Shown piece by piece: positions 43,713-57,671 of a DNA stretch of 64,000 bases (position 1 is its first letter; each line of letters starts with the position of its first letter). A model generated the notes under the pieces. The model was not told the origin of the DNA, ran no database searches, and worked only from the letters and a program-made list of their open reading frames with translations. The DNA lies in NCBI RefSeq assembly GCF_032854445.1, contig NC_088304.1, forward strand, positions 5,458,001 through 5,522,000, given 5' to 3'. Position numbers and translations under genes: made by a program. Origin of the DNA: Liolophura sinensis. Taxonomy: Eukaryota; Mollusca; Polyplacophora; Chitonida; Chitonidae.

Positions 43713-46700
43713 GAATAACTCAATAATACAGGCTCAAAATACACATCATACCTGATAAGGCAATGCAGGAGTAACTCAATAATACAGGCTCAAAATACAC
43801 ATCATATCTGATAAGGCAATGCAGGAATAACTCAATAATACAGGCTCAAAATACACATCATATCTGATAAGGCAATGCAGGAATAACTCAATAATACAGG
43901 CTCAAAATACACATCATATCTGATAAGGCAATGCAGGAATAACTCAATAATACAGGCTCAAAATACACATCATATCTGATAAGGTAATGCAGGAATAACT
44001 CAATAATACAGGCTCAAAATACACATCATATCTGATAAGGCAACGTGGGAATAACTCAATAACACAAGCACAAAATACACCTCATATCTGATTAGGTAAT
44101 GAGGGAATAACTCAATAATACAGGCTCAAAATACACATCATACCTGATAAGGCAATGCGGGTATAACTCAATAATACAGGCACAATCATACAATACACCT
44201 CATATCTGATAAGGCAATGCAGGAATAACTCAATAATACAGACTCAAACATAAAATACACATCATATCTGATAAGGCAATGAGGGAATAACTCAATAATA
44301 CAGGTACAAACATACAATACACCTCATATCTGATAAGGCAATGCGGGAATAACTCAATAATACAGGCTCAAACATAAAATACACATCATAACTGATAAGG
44401 CAATGCAGGAATAACTCAATAATACAGGCACAAACATACAATACACATCATATCTGATATGGCAATGCAGGAATAACTCAATAATACAGGCTCAAAATAC
44501 ACATCATATCTGATAAGGCAACGTGGGAATAACTCAATAATACAGGCTCAAACATAAAATACACATCATATCTGATAAGGCAACGTGGGAATAACTCAAT
44601 AATACAGGCTCAAAATACACATCATACCTGATAAGGCAATGCGAGTATAACTCCATAATACAGGCACAAACATACACATCATATCTGATATGGTAATGCA
44701 GGAATAACTCAATAACACAAGCACAAAATACACATCATATCTGATTAGGCAATGCGGGAATAACTCAATAATACAGGCACAAAATACACATCATACCTGA
44801 TAAGCCAATGCGGGAATAACTCAATAACACAAGCACAAAATACACATCTTATCTGATTAGGCAATGCAGGAATAACTCAATAATACAGGCTCAAAATACA
44901 CATCATATCTGATAAAGCAATGCAGGAATAACTCAATAATACAGGCTCAAAATACACATCATATCTGATAAGGCAATGCAGGAATAACTCAATAATACAG
45001 GCTCAAAATACACATCATATCTGATAAGGTAATGCAGGAATAACTCAATAATACAGGCTCAAAATACACATCATATCTGATAAGGCAACGTGGGAATAAC
45101 TCAATAACACAAGCACAAAATACACCTCATATCTGATTAGGTAATGAGGGAATAACTCAATAATACAGGCTCAAAATACACATCATACCTGATAAGGCAA
45201 TGCGGGTATAACTCAATAATACAGGCACAATCATACAATACACCTCATATCTGATAAGGCAATGCAGGAATAACTCAATAATACAGGCTCAAACATAAAA
45301 TACACATCATATCTGATAAGGCAATGAGGGAATAACTCAATAATACAGGTACAAACATACAATACACCTCATATCTGATAAGGCAATGCGGGAATAACTC
45401 AATAATACAGGCTCAAACATAAAATACACATCATAACTGATAAGGCAATGCAGGAATAACTCAATAATACAGGCACAAACATACAATACACATCATATCT
45501 GATATGGCAATGCAGGAATAACTCAATAATACAGGCTCAAAATACACCTCATATCTGATAAGGCAACTTGGGAATAACTCAATAATACAGGCTCAAACAT
45601 AAAATACACATCATATCTGATAAGGCAACGTGGGAATAACTCAATAATACAGGCTCAAAATACACATCATACCTGATAAGGCAATGCGAGTATAACTCAA
45701 TAATACAGGCACAAATATACACATCATATCTGATATGGTAATGCAGGAATAACTCAATAACACAAGCACAAAATACACATCTTATCTGATTAGGCATTGC
45801 TGTAATAACTCAATAATACAGGCACAAAATACACATCATACCTGATAAGGCAATGCGGGAATAACTCAATAACACAAGCACAAAATACACATCTTATCTG
45901 ATTAGGCAATGCAGGAATAACTCAATAATACAGGCTCAAAATACACATCATATCTGATAAGGCAATGCAGGAATAACTCAATAATACAGGCTCAAAATAC
46001 ACATCATATCTGATAAGGCAATGCAGGAATAACTCAATAATACAGGCTCAAAATACACATCATATCTGATAATGCAATGCAGGAATAACTCAATAATACA
46101 GGCTCAAAATACACATCATATCTGATAAGGCAACGTGGGAATAACTCAATAACACAAGCACAAAATACACCTCATATCTGATTAGGTAATGCGGGAATAA
46201 CTCAATAATACAGGCTCAAAATACACATCATACCTGATAAGGCAATGCGGGTATAACTCAATAATACAGGCACAATCATACAATACACCTCATATCTGAT
46301 AAGGCAATGCAGGAATAACTCAATAATACAGGCTCAAACATAAAATACACATCATATCTGATAAGGCAATGAGGGAATAACTCAATAATACAGGTACAAA
46401 CATACAATACACCTCATATCTGATAAGGCAATGCGGGAATAACTCAATAATACAGGCTCAAACATAAAATATGCATCATAACTGATAAGGCAATGCAGGA
46501 ATAACTCAATAATACAGGCACAAACATACAATACACATCATATCTGATATGGCAATGCAGGAATAACTCAATAATACAGGCTCAAAATACACATCATATC
46601 TGATAAGGCAACGTGGGAATAACTCAATAATACAGGCTCAAACATAAAATACACATCATATCTGATAAGGCAACGTGGGAATAACTCAATAATACAGGCT

Positions 46701-48745
46701 CAAAATACACATCATACCTGATAAGGCAATGCGAGTATAACTCAATAATACAGGCACAAACATACACATCATATCTGATATGGTAATGCAGGAATAACTC
46801 AATAACACAAGCACAAAATACACATCTTATCTGATTAGGCAATGCGGGAATAACTCATAATACAGGCACAAAATACACATCATACCTGATAAGGCAATGC
46901 GGGAATAACTCAATAACACAAGCACAAAACACACATCTTATCTGATTAGGCAATGCAGAAATAACTCAATAACACAAGCACAAAATACACATCTTATCTG
47001 ATTAGGCAATGCAGGAATAACTCAATAATACAGGCACAAAATACACACCATACCTGATAAGGCAATGCGGGAATAACTCAATAACACAAGCACAAAATAC
47101 ACATCTTATCTGATTAGGCAATGCGGGAATAACTCAATAATACAGGCACAAAATACACATCTTATCTGATTAGGTAATGCGGGAATAACTCAATAATACA
47201 GGCTCAAACATAAAATACACCTCATATCTGATAAGGCAATGCGGGAATAACTCAATAATACAGGCTCAAAATACACATCATACATGATAAGGCAATGCGG
47301 GAATAACTCAATAATACAGGCACAAACATAAAATACACATCATATCTGATAAGGCAATGTGGGAATAACTCAATAATACAGGCACAAAATACACATCATA
47401 TCTGATAAGGCAATGCGAGAATAACTCAATAATACAGGCACAAACATAAAATACACATCATATCTGATTAGGTAATGAGGGAATAACTCAATAATACAGG
47501 CTCAAAATACACATCATATCTGACTAGGTAATGAGGGAATAACTCAATAATACAGGCTCAAAATACACATCATATCTGATAAGGCAATGCGGGAATAACT
47601 CAATAATACAGGCACAAAATACACATCATATCTGATAAGGCAATGCGGGAATAACTCAATAACACAAGCACAAAATACACATCTTATCTGATTAGGCAAT
47701 GCGGGAATAACTCAATAATACAGGCACAAACACACAATACACATCATATCTGATATGGCAATGCGGGAATAGCTCAATAACACAGTCACAAAATACACAT
47801 CTTATCTGATTAGGCAATGCAGGAATAGCTCAATAATACAGGCACAAACACACAATACACATCATATCTGATATGGCAATGTGGGAATAACTCAATAAAA
47901 AAGTCACAAAATAGAACATCATATCTGATTAGGCAATGAGGGAATAACTCAATAATACAGGCACAAACATACAATACACATCATATCTGATATGGCAATG
48001 TGGGAATAACTCAATAACACAGTCACAAAATAGAACATCATATCTGATCAGGCAATGAGGGAATAACTCAATAATACAGGCACAAACATACAATACACAT
48101 CATATCTGATAAGGCAATGCAGGAATAACTCAATAATACAGGCACAAACATACAATACACATCATATCTGATACGGCAATGTGGGAATAGCTCAATAACA
48201 CAGTCACAAAATACACATCATACCTGATAAGGCAATGCAGGAATAACTCAATAATACAGGCACAAACATACAATACACATCATATCTGATATGGCAATGT
48301 GGGAATAGCTCAATAACACAGTCACAAAATACACATCTTATCTGATTAGGCAATGCGGGAATAACTCAATAATACAGGCACAAACATACAATACACATCA
48401 TATCTGATAAGGCAATGCAGGAATAACTCAATAACACAGTCACAAACATACAATACACATCATATCTGATAAGGCAATGCAGGAATAACTCAATAATACA
48501 GGCACAAACATACAATACACATTATATCTGATATGGCAATGTGGGAATAGCTCAATAACACAGTCACAAAATACACATCATATCTGATAAGGCAATGCGG
48601 GAATAACTCAATAATAAAGGCACAAAATACGTTTTATTTAGTAGAACAAAACAGGAATAACTCAATAATAAAGGCTCAAAATACACATTATACATGATAA
48701 GGTAATTTGGGAATAGCTGAATAATACAGGCACAAAATACACAAT
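43713..48745. repeat. 5-kb satellite: 56/62-bp monomers with 1045-bp higher-order repeat
   Basis: The basic monomer is AATAACTCAATAATACAGGC, TCAAAATACACATCATATCT, GATAAGGCAATGCAGG (56 bases). Variants insert six bases (AAACATAAAATACAC) to give 62. About 86 monomers are present. Variant order repeats: ACGTGGGAATAACTCAATAA followed by the AACACAAGC variant lies at 44043, 45088 and 46133, an exact 1045-base step. About 18 monomers form one higher-order unit. The right side (47-48.7 kb) has a looser order with AACACAGTCAC variants. Frames of 60-75 codons inside are artefacts. Confidence 0.96.
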
Positions 48746-50284
48746 ACATCTAATAGAGCCATAAGGCCACTCATAACATTTTATCCTTATAAATGGTTAT
48801 TCAGCGCAACCAGCACTGCAACAAATGAAGCATGTAATTATGCATATGTGTAAACTGAGCTTATTCACTTGCCAATACACATAAACAGGATTTTCATATG
48901 TAAATGGGCTGCCTTGCTACATGTAGCTATACAGGTTGTGCCAGGCTACTAGCATACTGATGTAAGAAGTGCATTAAATGAAGGCTTGCCACAACTTTTT
49001 CACTATCGTTTTTCGCACTTCCCACACGCAGGGCTGGCCATTTTCGTGTGTTTTGCATTTTGTGTGGTTCAGACATGCAACGTTTTACAAGGGATTGAAT
49101 TCCTCTATGTGTCCAAAACACACTGTTTCGCCATTTATTTTTTGGTTCCATTACAGACCAGTTTTGAGCCCAGAGTTTTCATGAAAAAATTCCTTATATG
49201 AGCTAATAAAAATGTAGTAATATAACAGTTTTATATCCAGGGCGTGACATATCCATGAAAGGCACAATGATTTATCATCAAATCAATATGGCTTTTGAAC
49301 AAACTTCATTTTTTAAATTAAAATCCAAAATGAAAATGGTGAAAACTAAAGATGTTATTTACCTCTAGGCTTCATTTTTTTCCAGCCAGAAAAAAAAAAA
49401 CAAAGATCTACATCTAAACCATAATAATATCCTGTGTTACATTTCCTGTGTCTGACAGACAATGACTTGGAGACAAAGTCTTTCTTAATACTTCGGCCAT
49501 TCTTAAAAAAATCCCTGTTAGGTGTAACATATAAATAAATAAATAAATGAAATAGTGAAAAAATAGTGTAGATAGAGATTTCCTTTTTTTATTTGGGCTA
49601 ATGAGAAAGACATTTCAAAGAAAATTAACTTTAAAAGAAAAATTAAAAAAAAAAACACTCCAACACACTCAAAAAAAAAAAAAAAAACAAATTTAGAGTA
49701 AGAGCATTTTGGCAGGGTCTGTTACGCCATATGGGCATATTATTAATGACGACCCAATACACTCTGCTCACGTCTGCAGACAAAATGCTGTATTAAATGT
49801 GGGAATGCTTGCCAAAGGCCTGTGGGTTTCTACGGCACACCGGTTTTGTCTACCCATTATATAACCGACTCTCACGATGTATTAAATAAAGTGAAAACTT
49901 CTTCTACACTGTGCTGTACACCAATCAAATAAATAAGTCTGGTGTAAGTTCAGGATTTCTTAAAATTTACCAGGTCTAGTAGTCATCTTGTCTACATGTA
50001 GCCTATAGCATATCCTTGTTGCCATGGTTACGGAAATGGAAGTATTACGGCTTCTTTCAAGGCGACCACAATACCGTCAAAATGATCCCAACTCACTTCC
50101 ACAATATATGACAAAATTATGCTGCCTACAGGGATGTTATTACTCTCATACGAGGGACGCTCATTTTATTTAATAGTTACATTTATTTATTTTAAAATAC
50201 ATAAATACATTCCAATGCTATTCCTGCTTTAAGAATTCCAGTAGGCCCTATAAGACAACTCCCTGCCTAAACACAACATCTGCC
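48746..50284. other. Gene-poor stretch with degenerate SINE-A end
   Basis: 49790-49943 (AATGCTTGCCAAAGGCCTGT, GGGTTTCTACGG, ACACCAATCAAATAAATAAG) is probably a decayed forward SINE-A. Poly-A is near 49671-49687. Frames at 48927-49201 are unsupported. Confidence 0.4.
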
Positions 50285-50515
50285 TAATACACAACATGTA
50301 CCGGTACCTGACAAACCTTCTGATAGCCTCACACACCTCACTGCCTCACCAGGTACATGTACCTAACAAACCTTCTGACAGCCTCACACACCTTTCTGCC
50401 TCACCAGGTACATGCACCTGACACACCCTCTGACAGTGTCACACACCTCCCACCCTCACCAGGTACATGTACCTGACACACCTTCTAACAGCCTCACACA
50501 CCTCCCTTGAGGTGT
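50285..50515. repeat. Palindrome-bearing 55-bp repeat, left block (about 4 copies)
   Basis: Same unit as the right block at 51546-52545, separated by about 1 kb. Confidence 0.85.
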
Positions 50516-51545
50516 ACCACTTGGGGTGCATCATATCTGAACAGAGGTGTATCTAAGGTATCCTTGAGGTGTGTGTGTGTTGAAGGTCTTTCTAAGGTAC
50601 TAGCTGCCAATTATGCAAATTAGTACCTCAAGTACACCTATAGTACACCTCAGTGTAGAAGTACCCTGTAAATATTAGGTAAAAAATATGATGCCTGAGG
50701 TGTATCTGAGGTACATGTTTATTGGCAAGGTGGATGAACACTGTTTTCACTTTTATTTTGATAGAGAACAAGGTCAAAACACTTGAACATTGGCAGCATG
50801 TACATAAATTTAAGCAAGTTTGTACATGTAAGTGCATGCTGTTCTGTGTTTGCAGTAGGTCATATGTGTAAATCTCGGCTGATTCACAACAACAATAAAC
50901 AACAACAACAACAGTAATTTACATTTACATGAGGCTCTCTAGCTGCTTGATCAAAATTTAGTGATAGTCTTTTAGAACTGATCATGCGCCCAAACATGTT
51001 ACAAATTCTGTCCTAGGAAGTATCAATCTGTGCATAATGGGTTTGTTTTCCCACAGCCATCTTTAAATAATCAGGGGCAAAGATATATGTGCTCTGTGAT
51101 TGGTCGATATTTGCACACTAAATGGCAAGTCAGAATGGGGTGAGAAAAAGGCTTATATTTACTTAGAAAACATTTTTTCTTTTGCACAAAAACATTTGTA
51201 ATTTTGTACTCACCACTTTGAGATAAATCTGATCTCATTATAAAACTTTAAAAACATCATTCAATTTTTTTTTTCAACCTTCAAAGTTTCTAAGGTATAC
51301 CTGAGGTACATCACTCAATTTTTTTCAACCTTCACAGTTTCTAACGTATACCTGAGGTACATCTTCTAAGCATTGATTTTTTTCAAAGTTCCTGACGTAC
51401 ATCTGAGGATAGGCATATGGCTGGGGTGTACTTGAGATACAGTACACCTTAGAAAATATAGATGGGGTGTACACCTCATCTATATCTCACAATCAGGTGT
51501 GCATGAGTTGTACACCCCACATCTATACCTCACATTGAGGTGTCT
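50516..51545. repeat. Degenerate GAGGTGTA / TACACCTC repeats between the two blocks
   Basis: Many diverged copies of CTGAGGTGTATCTGAGGTAC-like words occur on both strands. A clean two-copy tandem lies at about 51260-51365 (TTTTTTTCAACCTTCAAAGT, AAGGTATACCTGAGGTACAT). (CAA)n lies near 50888-50912. Confidence 0.6.
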
Positions 51546-52545
51546 GTAAGGAACACCTACCTGACTCACCAGGTATGTGTACCTGACCAACCTTCTGACA
51601 GCCTCACCAGGTATATGTACCTGATAAACTTCCTGCCAACCTCATATACACTTCTGCCTCACCGGTACAAGTACCCGACAAACCTTCTGACAGCCTCACA
51701 CACCTTTCTGCCTCACCATAAACACATACCTGACAAACCTTCCGACAGCCTCACTGTCTCCCCAGGTATATGTACCCGACAAACCTTCTGACAGCCTCAT
51801 TCACCTGACAAACCTTCTGACAACCTCACACACCTCACTGCCTTACCTGGTATGTGTATCTGACAAACTTCTGATAGCCTCACACACCTCTCTGCCTCAC
51901 CAGGTACATCTACCTGACAAACTTTCTGACATCCTCACACAACTCACTGCCTCACCAGGTACATGTACCTGACAAACCTTCTGACATCCTCACACACCTC
52001 CCTGCCTCACCAGGTACATGTACCTGACACACCTTCTGACTGCCTCACACCTCCCTGCCTTACCAGGTACATCTACCTGACAAACCTTCTGACAGCCTCA
52101 CACACACCCCTGCCTCACCTGGGGCCAACCTTCTGATACCTTCACACATCCCTCTGACTCACTATACCTGACAAACCTTCTGACAGCTTTACACACCTCA
52201 CTGCCTTGCCAGGTACATGTGCCTGATAAACCTTCTGATAGCCTCACACACCTCACTGCCTCACCAGGTACATGTGCCTGACAAACCTTCTGATAGCCTC
52301 ACACACCTCCCTGCCTCAACAGGTACATGTACCTGACAAACCTTCTGACAGCCTCACACACCTCCCTGCCTCACCAGGTACATCTACCTGACAAACCTTC
52401 TGATAGCCTCACACACACCCCTGCCTCACCAGGTACATGTGCCTGACAAACCTTCTGACAGCCTCACACACCCCCTTGCCTCACCAGATACACGTACCTG
52501 GCAACCCTTCTGACAGCTTTCCACATCTCATTGCCTCATCAGGTA
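51546..52545. repeat. Palindrome-bearing 55-bp minisatellite, right block, about 18 copies
   Basis: The unit is CAGGTACATGTACCTGACAA, ACCTTCTGACAGCCTCACAC, ACCTCCCTGCCTCAC. CAGGTACATGTACCTG is a perfect 16-base palindrome kept in many copies and mutated in others (CATCTACCTG, CATGTGCCTG). Confidence 0.93.
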
Positions 52546-52585
52546 AACATGGAATTGAAATAGTGCCAGTCTCAGAAATTTTTTA

Positions 52586-52757
52586 TATGGCAAATTTTAT
52601 GATGATAATTTTGATGATAATTAGGCCACATGTAACACCCTATGATGATAATTAGGCCACATGTAACACCTTATGCTGATAACTAGGCCACATGTAACAC
52701 CTTATGATGATAATTAGGTCACATGTAACATCTTATGATGATAATTAGGCCACATGT
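52586..52757. repeat. 31-bp tandem repeat, about 5 copies
   Basis: The unit is TATGATGATAATTAGGCCAC followed by ATGTAACACCT, with starts of TTAGGCC at 52621, 52652 and onward. Confidence 0.88.
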
Positions 52758-53244
52758 AGCACTTCTTAACGAATGTCCTCATAAATCACCAGGTTTTCAA
52801 TCACAGATTTCTGCAAACTTCCCTATTATTTCACACTTTAAAAAAAGCTTTTCTAATCCAAAAATATCAAGGGAAGATTATTATGCAAATTTGCATGTTT
52901 CATGTTAATTAAATGGAGCCAGCAAGAGTGCCCACAATAATTAAGTCAAGGTTGAAATATATTATCCATTATTATCCATCATATCCACGGGATACACTTA
53001 AACAATTACTGATGTTACGACACTCAAAAGGATGTCTTCAAGAAAAGTTTAATACATGCATGTATCAGGTTGGCCAGGTCAGGTTGTATCATACAGTCAA
53101 CTTTACCTGCATGGCTCAAAGTATTCATTTCAAAATGATTTATTTCTTTATTGGACTGCTATTTAATACCATTCTGAAGAATTTGTCCATGCCAGTCAGT
53201 TATATCGTGGAAGAAAGAAATACATTAGCCTGGTGCTTAATGTT
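52758..53244. other. Gene-poor stretch with a long open frame of doubtful value
   Basis: A 157-codon plus frame (52913-53386) runs into the MITE copy, so its second half is mobile-element sequence. 53135-53200 looks like an old SINE-A end. I do not call a gene. Confidence 0.4.
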
Positions 53245-53430
53245 TACCCTAATGAAAGAGCCAATTTCAGTGCAACTCATGCACATTTTTAAATTGATTT
53301 TGGAGACAAAACTACATTGGTTGGATTGCCCAGTTTCAAGACAGCACAAGATGTATAACTTCATCGGAATAATGCTTTCAGAATGAGTAAACACCTTGCA
53401 AATCTGCGAAAAGGTTGAGGAATTACAGTA
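53245..53430. mobile_element. MITE M1, copy lacking its left inverted repeat
   Basis: TACCCTAATGAAAGAGCC is the left end of the 35705 copy with about 20 bases removed (TCCTCAACCTTTTCGCATAT). The interior and right end GCGAAAAGGTTGAGGAATTA with CAGTA match. Confidence 0.65.
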
Positions 53431-54984
53431 TCAATAGAGGCAATAGAACACAACAAAACAATAAACCACAATCCCACACACCTAAATGTAAACCAATACC
53501 ATACATGTACAAAATCATAAATCATGTTTATAAAACAGAAAAAATTTAAAAAAATATCCAACACAAATAGAAAATTCTGCGTACATTTAGCCGAGCCACC
53601 TGAGGTCTCTCAGCTGATGAGGATGCTTAGCTATATGTACAAGCTGGAACCGATCTAATCAGCAACATTACACACCATCAAGGTGTTTGAGTATACTTAC
53701 TGGAAGCATTGGGGAACAAACCAAAAAAAAGAAATCAATAAAATCTTGAATGATGAGAGTTAACCTGTTGAGCTTGCCGACAGGTGAACATGAAGCTGTT
53801 GTACACTTGTGTCTCTGATCAAAGAAACGACGGTCACCACATAAACACGGAGAATACTGCACTACCCAGCATAGAGCGTTGGGATGCAGGATGAACTGAG
53901 GTTGTCTCATACATGTAAGCCTGCCTATATGTAACGTTATGATAATCCAATTACCATGGAAACCAGTGTTAATACTTACATGTAGGTATATTGCATCACC
54001 ATAGTAGTTTATACATGAATGCATAACCATTATCACACTGACAGGCCCCTGTTCTATATTTACTTACTGGTAAACTGCTTCGGCCAAAATGTATGACAGC
54101 AACCTCACTGGTAATTGCATAACCTCACTGATAAATTATATAACCTCACAAGGAAAAAGCACAAGGAAAACACCACTAGCAATTAACACATGAAGTGAAA
54201 ACAATTGGTAAGAAATTAATTGATCACAAAATGGGGTAAATACTGTAGCTAGTAACTAACTAACTATTAACTACTAACATACTGATCAAATTGATGGAAA
54301 TATCACATATAATTACACAATACACTGACTGGAAACAATGAGTACAAAACATTTACCAGCAATTTGGTAATGCTGGTATTTCGAAATACCAAGGTGTCAA
54401 ATAACAAATGTCTAATATGTCACTAACCAAGCATTAAGAGTAAAGTAAAGGGAAGCTAAAATATGAAGTACTCTCCAGCCGCACTATGGTGGGACATACT
54501 GATAGTATGTAGGAACTCTTACATCACATCACTTTTTTTCCTGATGTTCACCAGAAGGAAGGAATTTGGGGGAAAATTATTTCAGTAATCTTTGACTCAT
54601 GGGCAAAAAGAGTTATTTCAACATTCAGTGTCGTGATTAGAGTTGAATAAATCTCCTGAGACGTCAGAGTTCCTAGCCTCTGATAGTGTGGTCCATAAAG
54701 CCCACCTCAGAAGTCAAACATTTGAGTGCCTTTAGCTCCTTTCACAACAATCCAATAGAATAAATGAAAGTATATTTATGCATAGTTTTAAGCGGTCTAC
54801 TTAATGATGCCTACTTCTATTTTTAGAGGTCTTTTCCTTTAACATTCCATAGTACAGAGCACCCCAGAGTACCCAAGAGCACCCCAAAGCCAGAGTACCC
54901 CAGAGTACCCCGGAGCATCATGGATAAACAAAGCTGCTATGCACACATCATGTAACAAATAAAAGACGTCTTTACTACCATCTT
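53431..54984. other. Gene-poor stretch
   Basis: Unique AT-rich DNA. 54856-54918 has a short GAGTACCCC-type repeat. A 122-codon minus frame (53668-54036) with several Cys has no splice support. Confidence 0.35.
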
Positions 54985-55510
54985 TATACTGATGCAGATG
55001 TTGAAATAAGAGATCACCCTATTACAGCTTTATCAAAATGCTAAAAGCTGAAATAAGAAATCTCATTACTACAGTTTTATCAATATGATCAAGATGATGA
55101 AATAAGAAATCTATTTTTTTATTTATTTGATTGGTATTTTATGCCACACTCAAGAATACTTCACTTATACGATGGTGGCCAGCATTATGGTAGGAAGAAA
55201 TCGAGTCTCTTTAATTATTACAGTCTTATCAATATGATAAATGTTGAAATAAGAGAGCTCTCTATTATAGCTCTATCAAAATGATAGACATACTGTAGTG
55301 AAAGATCTCTCTGCTATAGTTTTCTCCAGATGACTGAGATGATGATATAAGAAATCTCTACTACAGTCTTATCAAAATGATAAATGTTTAAATAAGAGAG
55401 CTCTCTATTATAGCTCTATCAAAATGATTGTGATCCTGAAGTAAAAGATCTCTCTGCTGTAGTTTTATCAATATTAACGAGATGCTGAAATAAGAAATCT
55501 CTCCACAATA
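54985..55510. repeat. About 57-bp degenerate repeat with a SINE-A inserted
   Basis: Units contain TGAAATAAGAAATCTCT and TATAGTTTTATCAAAATGAT. The run is broken at 55110-55206 by a reversed SINE-A end (TTTATTTGATTGGTATTTTA, GCCAGCATTATGGTAGGAAG). Confidence 0.75.
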
Positions 55511-56599
55511 GCCTCAGGAGCTGCAGGTCACATTACAATGTAAATCCGTTACTCGATGGAACAAATCCGTAACATGCTGACACCCGGTTAGGTTGTCCAC
55601 TAAGGACAGAATGATACAAACATGATAAATTTGCTGATAAACGGTAATGCAGATACATAATCTTATAGAGGTAACGTTCTTTCTGCCTGTAAACGAGTAT
55701 GGCTTACCTGTGACACAGCTGTTTAGGCCTATGTATATGACAGGGGCAGGCTGGCAAGGCTGGCTTCATTCTCCACATGTGTGTGCGTGCTAAGACTGAT
55801 TAAACAGCTACTTGCCATCCCACCGACAGGTGGGTGTTACAGTGGGTGGATCCCATCAGGAGAAATACTTGATATGACTTAACCACCTGACCTGGTAAGG
55901 TACATGTACCTCTGATTAAATGTTCCATCCTCTCGCCTCTGAAGCATTCCTGTGAGAATTGACCCAGGAAATGGTCAGCTGATTGCCTGTTGAGTGCCTA
56001 CCGTTGGGAAAAGAGGACACGTATGTATAATCCACAGGTTAATGATCTCGCCTTTCACAAAAATCAGGATATATATGTTAGCAAGTGGAGAATTGATTTC
56101 CAGTACTTAGGTCAGCAGGTCTGTTGTTAGGTAGGGAATTAAGGATACAGAGGAATAAAGTGGGAGAGGGTGGGTAAGGTTGCATGGGAGGAGAGAAAAT
56201 ATTAGCATCAAAATAAAACCGTTAACTGCTTTAAGCAATTCATTTCACAGCTGCTAAATTTGATTTCAATCACATTCAATGTCTTCAGATAAAATTTTGT
56301 TGGTCCAGGAATACTTATGGACACAGGAACACTAGTGTGAATTGTTTTCCTATGTTGGCAGTCATTACTTGATTGTGGTATGTACATGTATGGTCTGGGG
56401 TGAAGCTGCCATTGATGGGCGTGGCGTAACTCAGGTCTGCTTGCGTAATCTTGGCACCCAGACTGGCACACAACGTTATCCAGCTGACTATGGAATACTT
56501 TGGCTCTTATATACTGACACACTTTGAAAATGCAAAAGGGACATTTGATGTAGCAACATCAAAAGCAACCAGTGATATTGAAAGGTGTTTTCTATGGAA
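55511..56599. other. Gene-poor stretch
   Basis: Unique sequence. A TATATAAGAG string lies on the minus strand near 56510. Overlapping frames on both strands at 56208-56527 are unsupported. Confidence 0.3.
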
Positions 56600-56791
56600 G
56601 AAAAACAAATCGAACTTGAAGAAGGACTAGATCAGAAAGATGTATATTACAGCATGATTAGGCCCTTGTTGCAGAGAAAAACTGATGTCTGGCAGCTCGG
56701 GGTTGTTGTTCAATGCGGGCCAAGAAATATAAGGTCATGTACTATCTTGGACACTCTTACGTTTCTACATTTAGCCTGGACCAAGAAATAG
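56600..56791 (+). other. Non-repetitive open frame, unknown
   Basis: From an ATG near 56594-56600 to TAG 56791. The predicted start is MEEKQIELEEGLDQKDVYY, acidic and protein-like. It has no repeats and no clear splice sites. It could be a fragment of a decayed gene or mobile element. Confidence 0.2.
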
Positions 56792-57671
56792 TATCAACTA
56801 CAGAGTACAGGTCGGATACCATATCTTGCATTTATATACATTCTTGAAATCCACAATATACTGAACAACCAGGCCTTTTTTTTTTCTTTTTTTTTTTTTG
56901 CGGGGAAGCAGAACTCTATGTATTTATATTAGATTAACTAAGACACAGAAGGGAACATTAGACCATTTCATTTACAACTCACTTTAATAGCTGTCAACAA
57001 AGTGGGTTACTATGGTTACACGGAAATACTAAACCGCGCAGAGGGCAACCATGTGCCACTGGGTAACCACACGTGGTCATGTGAAAATGTATTATGGTTT
57101 AACCACGTGCCCAGCTTGCCATGACAACTGAAGTCAGATTACAGTGACATGCACAGGTCCTTAGCCTGTCTAACAAAACAGATCAATACAGCCCCGTGTA
57201 GATCTAATGTCTGCAGTGAGAGCTTTTAGTAGTAATCTTTGTGGGGGTGAGGAAATGGACATACACACAACCCTTTTGAAGAGATGAATACACTGAAGGA
57301 CCATTCCACTCCTCATGCAGGGTTGTTGCAACAAAATATAGGCATTACCAGCTTGCTATCAAGAGGGATTTTGCCACATTATAAACACAGTAAAATTTGC
57401 GATTATAAACGCAGTAATCAGCAGTAGCTCCATTATAAATGACGGTTGATCACATTCACACAGCCAAATGTTTCAGTTAAGTCATATGACACTGGATTCT
57501 TTCTCTCCCCCCCCCCCACCTCCCCCCTCCAATTTTGGAAAACTGGTGCTGACCACAGTAGGGTTATTATACCCTGCAGTGACTATAGCTAGCACACTGC
57601 CCCCACTTCTGATAAAAAATATGGAAATTTTACATTAATGAGTTGGCCTACGTTAATATTACGAAGAAATT
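56792..57671. other. Gene-poor stretch
   Basis: T-rich run near 56877-56900 and C-rich tract near 57507-57531. No exon is seen. Confidence 0.35.

Noticed and set aside
43713-48745. CRISPR-like array, because of regular spacing
   Set aside because: There are no unique spacers; whole monomers are tandem copies, and the genome is animal.
52913-53386. 157-codon open frame
   Set aside because: Its second half lies in a MITE copy and a decayed SINE end, and no splice or start context supports it.
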